Origin: Deltaproteobacteria bacterium GWC2_55_46 | GTDB lineage: Bacteria > Desulfobacterota > GWC2-55-46 | DNA length: 64,000 nt | Direction: 5' to 3' | Assembly: GCA_001595385.3 (NCBI GenBank) | Contig: LVEI03000001.1 | Location: forward strand, 1,083,501-1,147,500 | Shown: piece after piece, positions 1 through 8,670 of the stretch | Layout of the letters: each line of letters opens with the position of its first letter | How positions within the stretch are numbered: position 1 is the stretch's first letter | Notes under the pieces: model-generated | What the model saw: only the letters and a program-made list of their open reading frames with translations | The model's database searches: none | What the model was told of the DNA's origin: nothing | Position numbers and translations under genes: made by a program

Positions 1-916
1 GATTGCTGAAAAGGTGCTTTCTTATCTTGCTCGCCAGTGACGGCTTGTGCGACCTGATATCGGCAAGCCTTACGATGCATTCACTGCCAAGGGGCCGTCT
101 TTCCATTGAACCGATACCCGCGACCGCATGTGATAACCCTCTCAGAAAGGCCTTGAGATGCCCCGCCCTGATCGAATAAACGAACATCATCGCCGTGTAG
201 AAGACCGTATACTTGAGCGCATAGAGGGCCGGATAGTGCCTGTATGCCAGCCAGACGTTATTCCTGGTGTTGAAGTAGTACGCCCTCCAGTCCGGCCTGG
301 CAGCCATGGACGCGTTATGCGCGACTTCGATCACAGGCGAGTACCATGCCTCCCAACCGTCTGATATGAGCCTGGCGCACAGGTCCGGCCCCTCATGGCC
401 TATGAAGAATGGCGCGTAATACCCACCCGCGGAGAGGAAGGCCTCTTTTCTGAAGGCGCACGCGCCTTCAGAAATATGGTCGGTCTGAAATACCTGACAG
501 CTCCATCGGTCATGGTCCCTGGGATGGCACCAGTCCCTGAGGGAAAGTCCACCGCCTGGCGAGATAACCCTGAAGTTAAGACAGGCGGCCTCAGGCTTAA
601 GGTCGAAGAACTCCGCGACCATTCCAGCGGCACAGCGGTCTTTAAGGCAGACATCGTTGTCGAGCGTGACGACGATGTCTCCTGTCGCAGCCCTCAGGGC
701 AACGTTACGCGCCTCGCATCCCCTGTTAGAGTCCATCTCTATATATCTTGCCGCGGGGAAAACGCTTTTCAGAAGAGCCCCGGTATCATCCGGATGATTA
801 TTGATGACGATGACCTCGACTTCCGGATACTCCTGCGCAAAGACGCTCTCAAGCGTCCTGATGAGCTCGTCCTGCCTCTTATAAGTGAGTACGGCTATCG
901 TTATCCTGCGTGCCAT
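1..916 (-). CDS. Glycosyltransferase family 2, partial (C-terminus beyond left edge)
   Basis: The reading frame is open from an ATG at 916 to the window edge (about 305 residues, no stop). The N-terminus has the family 2 nucleotide-sugar fold: an ITIAVLTYKRQDELIRTLES start and an acidic DND motif near residues 86-88 for metal and sugar-nucleotide binding. A GHEGPDLCARL stretch follows, resembling the usual acceptor-side ED motif region. It starts 15 bases after the FemAB-like gene stops, so it belongs to the same operon. It probably adds a sugar to the lipid-linked repeat unit at the cytoplasmic membrane. The sugar cannot be predicted. Confidence 0.85.
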   Translation of the reverse strand, partial: MARRITIAVLTYKRQDELIRTLESVFAQEYPEVEVIVINNHPDDTGALLKSVFPAARYIEMDSNRGCEARNVALRAATGDIVVTLDNDVCLKDRCAAGMVAEFFDLKPEAACLNFRVISPGGGLSLRDWCHPRDHDRWSCQVFQTDHISEGACAFRKEAFLSAGGYYAPFFIGHEGPDLCARLISDGWEAWYSPVIEVAHNASMAARPDWRAYYFNTRNNVWLAYRHYPALYALKYTVFYTAMMFVYSIRAGHLKAFLRGLSHAVAGIGSMERRPLGSECIVRLADIRSHKPSLASKIRKHLFSN

Positions 917-931
917 TCCCTATCCTTCAGC

Positions 932-1963
932 TCAGAGCGAGATCGATTTCCTGAGGGCCGGCCCGATGGTATTCGCCACGCATAGGGGCAGCTTCTTCCA
1001 GGCGGATGCCATGAGCCTGCCTTTGGCCGAATCTGAATCCAGCTCTCCGGTGATCTTTCCGTTCGGGTTGAAACGCCTCCAGTAAAGCTGGACCGGCGCC
1101 GCCCCCCACTGGCGCTTGAACTCGAAAGTGCCTGACCCCGGGGTAGATCTGCCGAAATCAAAGACCTCCGCGCCTGTTTCGCATCCCCATGCTATCAATT
1201 TCCAGTACAGGCTGATATTCGGATTAAGCTTAAAGGCGCTCCGCAGGCACGATACCCATGGCAGCGACAGGACGCCCCTGTGCCTGAAGTACAGCCCAGC
1301 GCCCACGGTCCGCCCGTCGCTGTCGTTTACAGCGATGAGGCCCGCGTTTTCCCCAAATGCGCTCAGTATCTCGGTAAAAAACCTTTTCGAGTGAACCGGC
1401 GAGCCGAGGTCCTTCATGTTTTGCGAGAAAACGGCATAGAATCTTTCGATCTCTCCGGGCGCGATGAAGCCCACGTTGAGCCCGTTGTTCTCGGATTTCC
1501 TTATCCTGTTCCGGCGTTCAGAAGGGATGCTTTTCAACAGGGCCTTTGGGTCGGGGTTTAGCCCCATGTGCATCGTGACCTTACCGGTGCTTGTCTGCCA
1601 TCCGATGTCAGACGGGTCCGTGCTCCTCAAGACCACTTCGGACCTCAGCCGCAACGCCAGCTCTCTGGCTGCGTTCACAAGCTCTCTGGTCGCCTCGATA
1701 GAATCAGCAAGGCAGCCGCCCGTATCGAGATACGGCATCGACGCCATCTGCCTGCCGAAGAGCCTGCTTTTGATCTGAACAAGCGGGAGCACGCCGGAAA
1801 GCCTGCCTTGGTCCCATGCCTCCAGATAAAACGGCTCATGTCCATACGACCTCCGGATAACCTCTTTCCAGCCATACAGATGGGCGAAGGTCGAATCCGG
1901 ATGGGCCAGCACGTAGCTGTCCCATTCTGCCCTGGAGGCGCTGTTTATCTTCAAGTCGATCAT
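932..1963 (-). CDS. FemAB-like protein, XrtA/PEP-CTERM system-associated
   Basis: This 343-residue protein has the FemAB/GNAT-like fold seen in exosortase-A loci: an N-terminal WDSYVLAHPDSTFAHLYGW segment and a C-terminal FDFGRSTPGSGTFEFKRQWG segment, the latter highly typical of the XrtA-associated FemAB family. FemAB proteins transfer aminoacyl groups from tRNA to peptidoglycan precursors. For the XrtA members the acceptor is unknown, so amino-acid decoration of a polysaccharide or lipid intermediate is only inference. The ATG at 1963 was chosen because it overlaps the upstream stop (ATGA) and starts at the conserved domain; a longer frame begins at 1993. Confidence 0.85.
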   Translation of the reverse strand: MIDLKINSASRAEWDSYVLAHPDSTFAHLYGWKEVIRRSYGHEPFYLEAWDQGRLSGVLPLVQIKSRLFGRQMASMPYLDTGGCLADSIEATRELVNAARELALRLRSEVVLRSTDPSDIGWQTSTGKVTMHMGLNPDPKALLKSIPSERRNRIRKSENNGLNVGFIAPGEIERFYAVFSQNMKDLGSPVHSKRFFTEILSAFGENAGLIAVNDSDGRTVGAGLYFRHRGVLSLPWVSCLRSAFKLNPNISLYWKLIAWGCETGAEVFDFGRSTPGSGTFEFKRQWGAAPVQLYWRRFNPNGKITGELDSDSAKGRLMASAWKKLPLCVANTIGPALRKSISL

Positions 1964-3078
1964 TTGCCCGCCATCCCTCCTCTCGGGTTCCATACCACGT
2001 ACCTCTCAGACCTGAAGCATCCCAGGAGTCCATGAAAATAAGCCGCGTGCACTACAAAAAAGGCCCAGGCGAGGCTTAAGACCGGCAACCTCGTTTTCGC
2101 CACAGACGCCGCAGCCCCGGCTGCGGCAAGACCCAGGTAGGCCAGCACCGGGAAGGCTAGAATATTGAGGCCCGAAGATGCAAGGGCCAGCGCCAGCAGC
2201 GTGAGCAGGGCTGGCAGATGAAACCATCTTGAGACCTTATGCGAAAGAAGCACCCAGATATTGACGAACCTGCCTTTGGACGCGAGCTTCGGGACCTGCC
2301 TGAAAAGAAGGGCTGCTGCCTGCCCTGCCATCCTCTTCTGCCTTGCATACTCCGCGGCCATGGAATTATCCCCGCTCTCGTAGCCGAATGCGCCATCGAT
2401 AAAACACGAGCGATAACCGGCAAGGGACGCGGCTATCGGGTGATAAAGGTCGTTTATGTCCCGCGAGTCAAGTGGTGTGTAAAGCTCTTTTCTCATCGCG
2501 TAGATCGCGCCGTCAGCGCCGGCTATGATGCCGAGCGCGCTCTCTTTTGCCTTTAAAAATCTCTCGAACCTGTAGAAGGCCCCTTCTCCGTTTCCATGTC
2601 CCAATGGGACCGTGCTGCCGGTGACCACGCCCACAGCGGGGTCTGAAAAAGGCTCGGCGAGCTTAATAAGGGCGTCCTTTGAGAAGATGGTATTGGCGTC
2701 GGTGAAGACCAGGAGCTCTCCAGTTGCCTCTTTTGCCATCCTGTTGAGCGCCGCGGTCTTTCCAGCTCTCGCCTGCCGCATGACCTTTACCTGCGGCCCC
2801 GAATATTTTGCGGCTATCTCAAAGGTCCTGTCAGTAGACCCGTCGGACATGATGACAAGCTCACGTTGGCCGTGGTATTCGAGCGAAAAAAAATTCCTTA
2901 TCTTCTCGTCTATCACGCCCTCTTCGTTGTATGCGGAAAGCAGTACGCTTACCCGCGGCTCCGCCTTGCCGCGCAGCGGCCTTCCGCCGGGAACGAGCGC
3001 GAGCATAAGCGGGTAGACCACATATGGATAGACCACCAATAATACGGCGGCCAGGGACGCGAGCTCTGTCCAGCTCAT
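1960..3078 (-). CDS. Membrane-bound glycosyltransferase family 2
   Basis: This 372-residue protein has an N-terminal membrane helix (about residues 5-30), a GT-A domain (RVSVLLSAYNEE, then TDAN at 126-129) and two or three hydrophobic C-terminal helices (about 300-355). That layout resembles processive or polyprenyl-linked GT2 enzymes such as hyaluronan or cellulose synthase relatives. The RQKRMAGQ segment may correspond to the acceptor-site QxxRW box in diverged form. It overlaps both neighbours by ATGA, so it is translationally coupled to the ligase-like gene upstream and the FemAB-like gene downstream. It likely works on the cytoplasmic face during repeat-unit assembly. Confidence 0.85.
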   Translation of the reverse strand: MSWTELASLAAVLLVVYPYVVYPLMLALVPGGRPLRGKAEPRVSVLLSAYNEEGVIDEKIRNFFSLEYHGQRELVIMSDGSTDRTFEIAAKYSGPQVKVMRQARAGKTAALNRMAKEATGELLVFTDANTIFSKDALIKLAEPFSDPAVGVVTGSTVPLGHGNGEGAFYRFERFLKAKESALGIIAGADGAIYAMRKELYTPLDSRDINDLYHPIAASLAGYRSCFIDGAFGYESGDNSMAAEYARQKRMAGQAAALLFRQVPKLASKGRFVNIWVLLSHKVSRWFHLPALLTLLALALASSGLNILAFPVLAYLGLAAAGAAASVAKTRLPVLSLAWAFFVVHAAYFHGLLGCFRSERYVVWNPRGGMAGK

Positions 3079-4313
3079 CTCCTCGACCCTCCACCATATC
3101 TGGCGTCAGCGTGCGCTATCGCCGGGGCGACCGGATCCGCGGCGACGGCAACGCGCCCGGCGGGCCGCACGAAATTGCGTGAAGCGGCCACGGCAAAGAC
3201 TAAAAACCAGTACATCTTCTCGTACTCGGCCGAAAGGAAGATGGCCGCGACAAGAAATCCCGCGAGCCCTGCCTTTATCCCGGTGAATGCCGCGTTAAGA
3301 TAGGCATCCTGCCGGGTATCCATCCGCCGCGCCCCCGCCTCCCTCCATGCGGTCCAGGCCATGATCGAAAATATCGCAAGCCCGAAGACCCCGAGCTCAG
3401 CGGCAAGTTCCAGATAGGAATTATGAGCTATTTGAGCCGCCTTAACGCGCTCGGAATAATACGTGGACATCGCCTTGAAATTACCGGGGCCAACGCCCAG
3501 GAAGAGGTTATTGGAAGTCATCTTCATTCCGGACTCCATGAGCGCCAGCCTTGCCTCTGTGGATACTTTTACGCCAGACTCTTCGCTGCTGAAGCGGTGA
3601 AAGACATCGTTCGGGGCCAGTATTATGGCAGCCGCGATCACGATACCTACAAGCGCGATGGTCCTCATATGGAACCTCCGGTAGAACAGGACTACCAGAA
3701 GCATCGCCGAAAAACCGATCAGCCCCCCTCTTGACTGCGACAGGGCGACGGCGGAAGTCATAAGCAACAGGCTGCCCAGGTAGAATATCTGCAGAAAGCC
3801 CTTCTGCGACTGCCTGTAGAGGAAATACGCGACAGGTATCGCGGCCACGGCCGATATCGCGAAGTAATTCGAGTCTCCGAATATCCCGCCCGGCCTGAAG
3901 TTTGAGTACAGCCCCCCGTAAAGCGAGAACTCCCTGAACATATAGGCCGAGGCCAGGTCCATGCAGAGGATCACGCTCAGTATCGCGTAGAAAAATCTTT
4001 CGCGGCTGTTGAGCAAGACCATGGTGGTTATAAAGAAGAGCCATATGGACGAGAACCTCAGTATCGAGGTGGAATTCCCGTAGTCGGCCGTGAAATGTGA
4101 TAGCACGAATATGAATGTCAGGAGGAAGAAGAGCCGGCTCTGCCTGGGATCGATGAACCGCCCACCCTTTTTCCTGGAGAAGAACTCAAGAAGGGCATAG
4201 ATGAAAGCGAGACCTCCGACCACCTTTATCGGTGTCAGGCCGCCGTAGTTATACGAGAGCAGGGGGTGGTTATTAAAAGGCATGAGTATGAGCGTAAGAT
4301 AATAGAAGATCAT
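3075..4313 (-). CDS. O-antigen ligase/polymerase-like membrane protein, exosortase A-associated
   Basis: About 412 residues with ten or more hydrophobic segments and a large periplasmic loop (about 230-300) before the final helices, as in Wzy polymerases and WaaL-type ligases. A GVGPGNFKAMSTYYSE motif followed by AHNSYLELAAELGVFGL is the signature Wzy_C region. Exosortase-A loci usually carry one such putative O-glycosylation ligase, so it may polymerise the polysaccharide or attach glycans to PEP-CTERM proteins. The ATG at 4313 overlaps the upstream stop by ATGA and was preferred over a longer frame from 4346. Confidence 0.85.
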   Translation of the reverse strand: MIFYYLTLILMPFNNHPLLSYNYGGLTPIKVVGGLAFIYALLEFFSRKKGGRFIDPRQSRLFFLLTFIFVLSHFTADYGNSTSILRFSSIWLFFITTMVLLNSRERFFYAILSVILCMDLASAYMFREFSLYGGLYSNFRPGGIFGDSNYFAISAVAAIPVAYFLYRQSQKGFLQIFYLGSLLLMTSAVALSQSRGGLIGFSAMLLVVLFYRRFHMRTIALVGIVIAAAIILAPNDVFHRFSSEESGVKVSTEARLALMESGMKMTSNNLFLGVGPGNFKAMSTYYSERVKAAQIAHNSYLELAAELGVFGLAIFSIMAWTAWREAGARRMDTRQDAYLNAAFTGIKAGLAGFLVAAIFLSAEYEKMYWFLVFAVAASRNFVRPAGRVAVAADPVAPAIAHADARYGGGSRR

Positions 4314-5446
4314 AGGCCGCTCACCTTTTTTTCGCTCCTCGCGCAAAGGCCGGAATAGACCGCCTCCGTCTCGTTCATCTGCTTGTCGATCGAGAACTCC
4401 TTCTCAGCCCTCTCCCGCGCCGCTCCTGCGAGCCTCGTCCTGAGGGCTCCGTCTCCGCAGAGCCTCAATACCGCCGCAGCCAGCGCGCCGGGGTCAGCGG
4501 GAGGCACAAGGAGACCGGTCTTTTCGTGGAGGACCACCTCTTTTGTGCCGTCGACCGCGGTTGCGACTATCGGCACTCCGGCGGCCGAGGCCTCTATGGC
4601 AACGAGCGGAAGCCCTTCATAAAGTGAAGGGAGGACGACTACGTCAAGCTGCCTGAGAATGGATGGTATCTGTTTTTGGTAGCCGAGAAAGACTACCCTG
4701 TCGGCGACACCGAGGGCCTTTGCCTGCGACTCAAGCTCTGCCTTGAGCGCCCCGTCCCCGGCAAGCAGTATGACCGCGTCTGTCCCGGCCATTATCGCAG
4801 GCGCGGCCTCGATCAGGTATTTGTGCCCTTTCTGCGCGTCGAGCCTTCCTATGACCCCGATCCTCAACCTGCCACCGGCATCCGGCAGCCTGAACTCCGC
4901 TCCGGCCGGGGACTGGTAGGACGGAAGCTCCCTTCCGTTCCTTATGACGGTTATCTTATCCGGGGCCACTCGTTTGGCGCCTGCAAGATGCTCCCCGGCC
5001 GCCGCCGAGACCGCTATGAACCTATCCACGAATTTTGAGAAGAACGTGTCCGCGACATAGCTCCTTTTTATCCAGCTCGTCCTCCACCGTTCCGGCCCGT
5101 GGCACGTTTCAACCGTCGCCGCCCGTATACTTGCCTTGGCCAGGGTGGAGCCGAACATGCTTGAGCTGAACATATGCGAATGGACGATATCAGGCCTCTC
5201 CTGCCGCAATATCGCGATGAACTCCCTTATGGCGGCAAGGTTCTTCCAGTCCGCAAGGCAGAGCCCGTACACCCTCACGTCTCCCGGGATATCCGCCCCG
5301 AACTGGTCAAGAAGCTGGCCGGGGCAGACAAGCACCGCCGTAAAAGAGCTTCTGTCCAGCCCCCTCAAAAGAGAAAGGAGATGCTCTTCCACCCCTGCCC
5401 TGGTCGTGGTATTGAGAAAATAAAGTATCTTTGTCTTCCCGCTCAA
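4310..5446 (-). CDS. Glycosyltransferase family 4 (GT-B)
   Basis: 378 residues with a two-domain GT-B fold. The N-terminal domain has KILYFLNTTTRAGVEEHLLS. The C-terminal domain has IGVIGRLDAQKGHKYLIEA and the EX7E catalytic signature in LYEGLPLVAIEASAAGVP. It should be a retaining enzyme using a nucleotide-sugar donor on the cytoplasmic side. The start is a TTG at 5446 that overlaps the upstream stop (TTGA), with GAGG about seven bases upstream on the minus strand. It lies between the phosphatase-superfamily gene and the ligase-like gene. Confidence 0.88.
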   Translation of the reverse strand: MSGKTKILYFLNTTTRAGVEEHLLSLLRGLDRSSFTAVLVCPGQLLDQFGADIPGDVRVYGLCLADWKNLAAIREFIAILRQERPDIVHSHMFSSSMFGSTLAKASIRAATVETCHGPERWRTSWIKRSYVADTFFSKFVDRFIAVSAAAGEHLAGAKRVAPDKITVIRNGRELPSYQSPAGAEFRLPDAGGRLRIGVIGRLDAQKGHKYLIEAAPAIMAGTDAVILLAGDGALKAELESQAKALGVADRVVFLGYQKQIPSILRQLDVVVLPSLYEGLPLVAIEASAAGVPIVATAVDGTKEVVLHEKTGLLVPPADPGALAAAVLRLCGDGALRTRLAGAARERAEKEFSIDKQMNETEAVYSGLCARSEKKVSGL

Positions 5447-6582
5447 GACAGACCCTCAAGCAGAACGTTTTTAATATCGGTTATCGAATGCGGCCTTTTC
5501 ACAGGGGTCTTGCTGGACATGTACATGGCGGTCGAAGACTTATGTGACGGATGGAAGCCATGCATCCCTTTCATTGGCTTGCCGCCCATATAGCTTGGAG
5601 AGATGACCGTGCCGGGGTTCATGAGGAAGATCATCTCTCCATACCTGTTGTCGTCGAACTTGATCCTCTCGGCCCGGAGGTCCTCGTCACCAAGCAGCTT
5701 TCCTTCGGTCATGGACGAAAGGAGAAGGCGGAACGCATCCCTGCACCTGTCGTTAAAAAACCAGAACCTGGCCATCGTGGAATCATATATCGCAAGATAA
5801 TCCCTGGAATGCGCGAACCCCAGCTTTCCGACCTCGGAGATGAGGTCGTAAGAGCCTGTCACAAGGGCCATGCCGTGGTCTGAGAAGACGTGCAGGTCGG
5901 CAGGCCCTCTGTCCAGGGCTGACCTGAAGACCTCTCTTATCCTTGTCTCATACCAGTCGAGCCTTTCCCGTATCCCGCTCTCCAGATGCCGGTTGTTATG
6001 GAGAAAGGCGTCAAGTTCTGAAAGATAAAGGAAATAGAAGGATGATCTTCCGCTTTCGATATCGCTCTTGGCGGCCTTGAAGATCTCTTCGTCTGTATAC
6101 CCGTGGTATGAATAGACGGAATGCGAAACGCGCCGAGCGCTGAGCTCGTCGAATATCGTCGGAGACCCCTCGATGCCTGCCGGTCCGTAAATATCCTTCT
6201 TTTCGCAGATATCGTAATACCTGAGATACTCTACAGGGGTCCCGTAGCATGAGAAATACCCCGTATACCCGCTTATTTTTCTCGAAATCCTTTTAACAAG
6301 GTATCTGGTGTACCTGCTCTCTCTCAGGCGCTCCGGCAAAGGCGCAAGCGCCCTGGTCCATCGGAACGGCGAGCTGGCCGGGGAATAATAAAGAAGGTTC
6401 CACATGCCATGTTCGTCCACCTGCCGGCCGGTGAGTATCGAGGGGATCGCCCCGGAGCTATAGCCGAGGACCGTCCTCAGAGGCGTCCTGAAAGGGGTGA
6501 GGCCGTCAAGAAAGCTCCCTTCTGAGACGAACTCCCATCCGAGTGCGTCTACGAGCACGGCTATCGTGATTTTTTCATTCAT
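5443..6582 (-). CDS. Alkaline phosphatase superfamily phosphodiesterase-like protein
   Basis: 379 residues, no signal peptide. Motifs follow the nucleotide pyrophosphatase/phosphodiesterase branch: an Asp in AVLVDALGWEFV near residue 12, a likely Ser nucleophile in YSSGAIPSILTG near 43, an ELDAFLH metal Asp near 185, FSDHGM near 235 and MHGFHP near 340. These fit a two-metal site that cleaves phosphodiesters or phosphomonoesters. It shares a TGATG junction with the upstream nucleotidyltransferase-like gene. It may add or remove a phosphate-linked substituent on the glycan, or act on a lipid-phosphate intermediate; the substrate is unknown. Confidence 0.75.
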   Translation of the reverse strand: MNEKITIAVLVDALGWEFVSEGSFLDGLTPFRTPLRTVLGYSSGAIPSILTGRQVDEHGMWNLLYYSPASSPFRWTRALAPLPERLRESRYTRYLVKRISRKISGYTGYFSCYGTPVEYLRYYDICEKKDIYGPAGIEGSPTIFDELSARRVSHSVYSYHGYTDEEIFKAAKSDIESGRSSFYFLYLSELDAFLHNNRHLESGIRERLDWYETRIREVFRSALDRGPADLHVFSDHGMALVTGSYDLISEVGKLGFAHSRDYLAIYDSTMARFWFFNDRCRDAFRLLLSSMTEGKLLGDEDLRAERIKFDDNRYGEMIFLMNPGTVISPSYMGGKPMKGMHGFHPSHKSSTAMYMSSKTPVKRPHSITDIKNVLLEGLS

Positions 6583-7763
6583 CAGCAGTTCCTGAAATAA
6601 TCTGTCCAGAAGCTGACCAGCTCTGGTATGGATTCACTGCCAAGAGCGCGCGTCTTCAAAGGCATCGTACTCGCGATACTTGAGCTCATCCCGTCCCCTT
6701 CGGCCGCTCCCGAAAGCTTAAAATATCGCAGGGCCGCGTTCATGTAGAGCAGGTGCCTTGGATGGCGCAGCGAGAACCTCGCTCCCGCAAGCCCCCGGAG
6801 CTTGCGAATACGGATGGCCCTGTACGCAAGCTTGAGCCACTGGACCGCCGCCTCACTACTTGCGCACTCTGCCGCGAAACGTCTGGCGAGCAAGGCCGTC
6901 TCCCCGTTCATCGCGAGGATGGCCGAAAGTTCCCATCGCCACACCTCATGCACATAACCCGCCAGCTCCTTCCAGTCGGAGAGCGCTCGCTCAGCCTCCT
7001 GTGTGAATACGCTCCGGGTAGGGCTTAACTTCACGCTTGTCCAGTGGTCGACCTTCCTCAAAAGCCCCGCGTACTCTTCCGTTTCCATCAGCCCCGCGGG
7101 CCTGAGCGTTTTTAACGCCCCTGCCCTGGCCCTGTAAGTCGGCACATACGCGCCCTCGAAGGTCAGTATGGAAGTGGCCAGGTCGAGATAGAATTTAGCT
7201 ATGCCGTAAGCCGCTTTTTCAGCAGCGCCGTGGTTCCCGGAACTGAGAGAGCAATAATTCTCAAGCTGCTCCATAATCCTGTTGTTCAGGAGATAGAAGG
7301 CATCCATCCTCGGGATATCCGAACGGCTGAAAGATGGCATATCGTCAAGTACCCGGCTTTCGCCCCGGAGCACCTGCCCGTGCGCCTTAAGCTCATAAGC
7401 GAATATGCTCGGCCTCGCGTTTCTGAAGTATCGCCTGAGGGCCGGCGTGACGTCGATTTTGCAGTCAACGCCCATCTCCTTAAGCTCATCTCCGAGCGCG
7501 GCCTCCTCCTGTTTAAGCCTGGCCGAAATACCGGAGAGGCCTTTGCCGTCCTCGACTACCGCCAGGAACTCGACATCGCTCAGCACCTTGAGCTTGCCGT
7601 TTTCCTCAACAAGCGTCCCTTCTCCCCTCGCGAAGCTCCCGGTAAGCACCACGCCCGAAAGGCCTATACCAGCGCGGATGAGCCTGTCAGCGCAATGCTC
7701 GATGGCGCCGCGCATCCTGGCGTCAGGGGCGCCGGCGTTTTTTATAAGTTTCATGCTCTTCAT
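6582..7763 (-). CDS. Nucleotidyltransferase-fold protein, unknown substrate
   Basis: 393 residues. The N-terminus has a polymerase-beta-like nucleotidyltransferase signature: GSFARGEGT (about 43-51), an acidic SDVEF (about 64-68) and a third acidic strand KIDVT (about 104). The remaining ~270 residues are helix-rich, reminiscent of substrate-binding or HEPN-like helical domains, and I do not recognise them. It overlaps the methyltransferase gene upstream (ATGA) and the phosphatase-superfamily gene downstream (TGATG), so the three are probably made together. The chemistry would be NMP transfer to a small molecule or glycan; an exopolysaccharide role is inferred from context only. Confidence 0.6.
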   Translation of the reverse strand: MKSMKLIKNAGAPDARMRGAIEHCADRLIRAGIGLSGVVLTGSFARGEGTLVEENGKLKVLSDVEFLAVVEDGKGLSGISARLKQEEAALGDELKEMGVDCKIDVTPALRRYFRNARPSIFAYELKAHGQVLRGESRVLDDMPSFSRSDIPRMDAFYLLNNRIMEQLENYCSLSSGNHGAAEKAAYGIAKFYLDLATSILTFEGAYVPTYRARAGALKTLRPAGLMETEEYAGLLRKVDHWTSVKLSPTRSVFTQEAERALSDWKELAGYVHEVWRWELSAILAMNGETALLARRFAAECASSEAAVQWLKLAYRAIRIRKLRGLAGARFSLRHPRHLLYMNAALRYFKLSGAAEGDGMSSSIASTMPLKTRALGSESIPELVSFWTDYFRNC

Positions 7764-8557
7764 GGCTTTTTAGCTACCACCAGCAGCCCGGACCCTTTTT
7801 TTATCGGAAAGAGCAGGTCGAGCCCGGCCGCGGCCATGAGGAACGGGAATGCCAGGAGGAAAACGGCAGGGTGAGGCCTGTTGTCGCCGAGGACAAAAAA
7901 GAGGTCGAAGCTCAACGTACCCCAGAAACCGTACGTATATTCGCAACTGATGTCGGTAAAGCCGGCGGCCCTGAGTTTCTCGCTTATCCCCTCTATCGAA
8001 TACCCGTCCCTCACATGTCCGTAGTCCGAGTTCTTAAAGCCTATCCGCCGCTCCCTCCATTCCACCAGCTTTAGATGCTTTCTCTGCGGTATGGACGGGA
8101 AGGTCAGGATAAGTGACCCCCCCGGGTTCAACCCCATATAGAGGCCCTTGATCGCCTTTTCGTCGTTCTCTATATGCTCAAGCACATCACAGCAGGTCAT
8201 GATGTCCGCGCCATCCTCAAGAGGTGACGACTGCAGGAGGTCTCCATGCCTGAGCGTGAGGTTTGCAAGGCCGAGCCTCTTTTTCATCTCCAGGGCCGTT
8301 TCGTACCTCTCCCTGTCGTACTCTATGCCGCTCACCTTCCAATCCGGATGTTTTTTCGAGAAATGGACGACGAGGTCTCCCCTGCCGCACCCGGCGTCGA
8401 AAAATTTCACTGGCCCGCGGCCTGGATCGAGCCTGGCTACCTTTCTCATCACGTGCCAGGCGCGGAGCCTCCCCGGCACGTGGACCTCACCCAATAGCGC
8501 GTACGCGAGCCTCTTTATCCGTTTTTTTTCGTAATATTTTTTCTCGGAACCGAACAC
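7760..8557 (-). CDS. Class I SAM-dependent methyltransferase
   Basis: 265 residues. The SAM-binding glycine motif is VKFFDAGCGRGDLVVHFS, followed by an acidic strand-2 end (GIEYDRERYE), GDLLQSS, and DIMTCCDVLEHIEND, typical of the Methyltransf_11/25 group. A hydrophobic segment near the C-terminus (about 230-252) suggests membrane association. The start is a GTG at 8557 with AAGGG about seven bases upstream. A 113-base gap with a hairpin separates it from the pyruvyltransferase gene, the only sizeable break in this part of the operon. It may methylate a sugar or the chain end. Confidence 0.85.
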   Translation of the reverse strand: MFGSEKKYYEKKRIKRLAYALLGEVHVPGRLRAWHVMRKVARLDPGRGPVKFFDAGCGRGDLVVHFSKKHPDWKVSGIEYDRERYETALEMKKRLGLANLTLRHGDLLQSSPLEDGADIMTCCDVLEHIENDEKAIKGLYMGLNPGGSLILTFPSIPQRKHLKLVEWRERRIGFKNSDYGHVRDGYSIEGISEKLRAAGFTDISCEYTYGFWGTLSFDLFFVLGDNRPHPAVFLLAFPFLMAAAGLDLLFPIKKGSGLLVVAKKP

Positions 8558-8626
8558 CTGGAATCCCTTATCTCCGTTTTCCTGATGGCACTTTGCTTAT
8601 CGACGCAACTCCATATTTCCTGAAGA

Positions 8627-8655
8627 GATTCCCGATCATAAAATCATCGGGAATC
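8627..8655 (-). terminator. Hairpin in the pyruvyltransferase-methyltransferase gap
   Basis: A perfect 10-base inverted repeat (GATTCCCGAT / ATCGGGAATC) with a 9-base loop lies 15 bases beyond the pyruvyltransferase stop. No U-tract follows on the minus strand, so it is a weak terminator candidate. It could instead be a processing or attenuation hairpin that sets expression of the last seven genes. Confidence 0.35.
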
Positions 8656-8670
8656 CCGCAAATCCCACCG

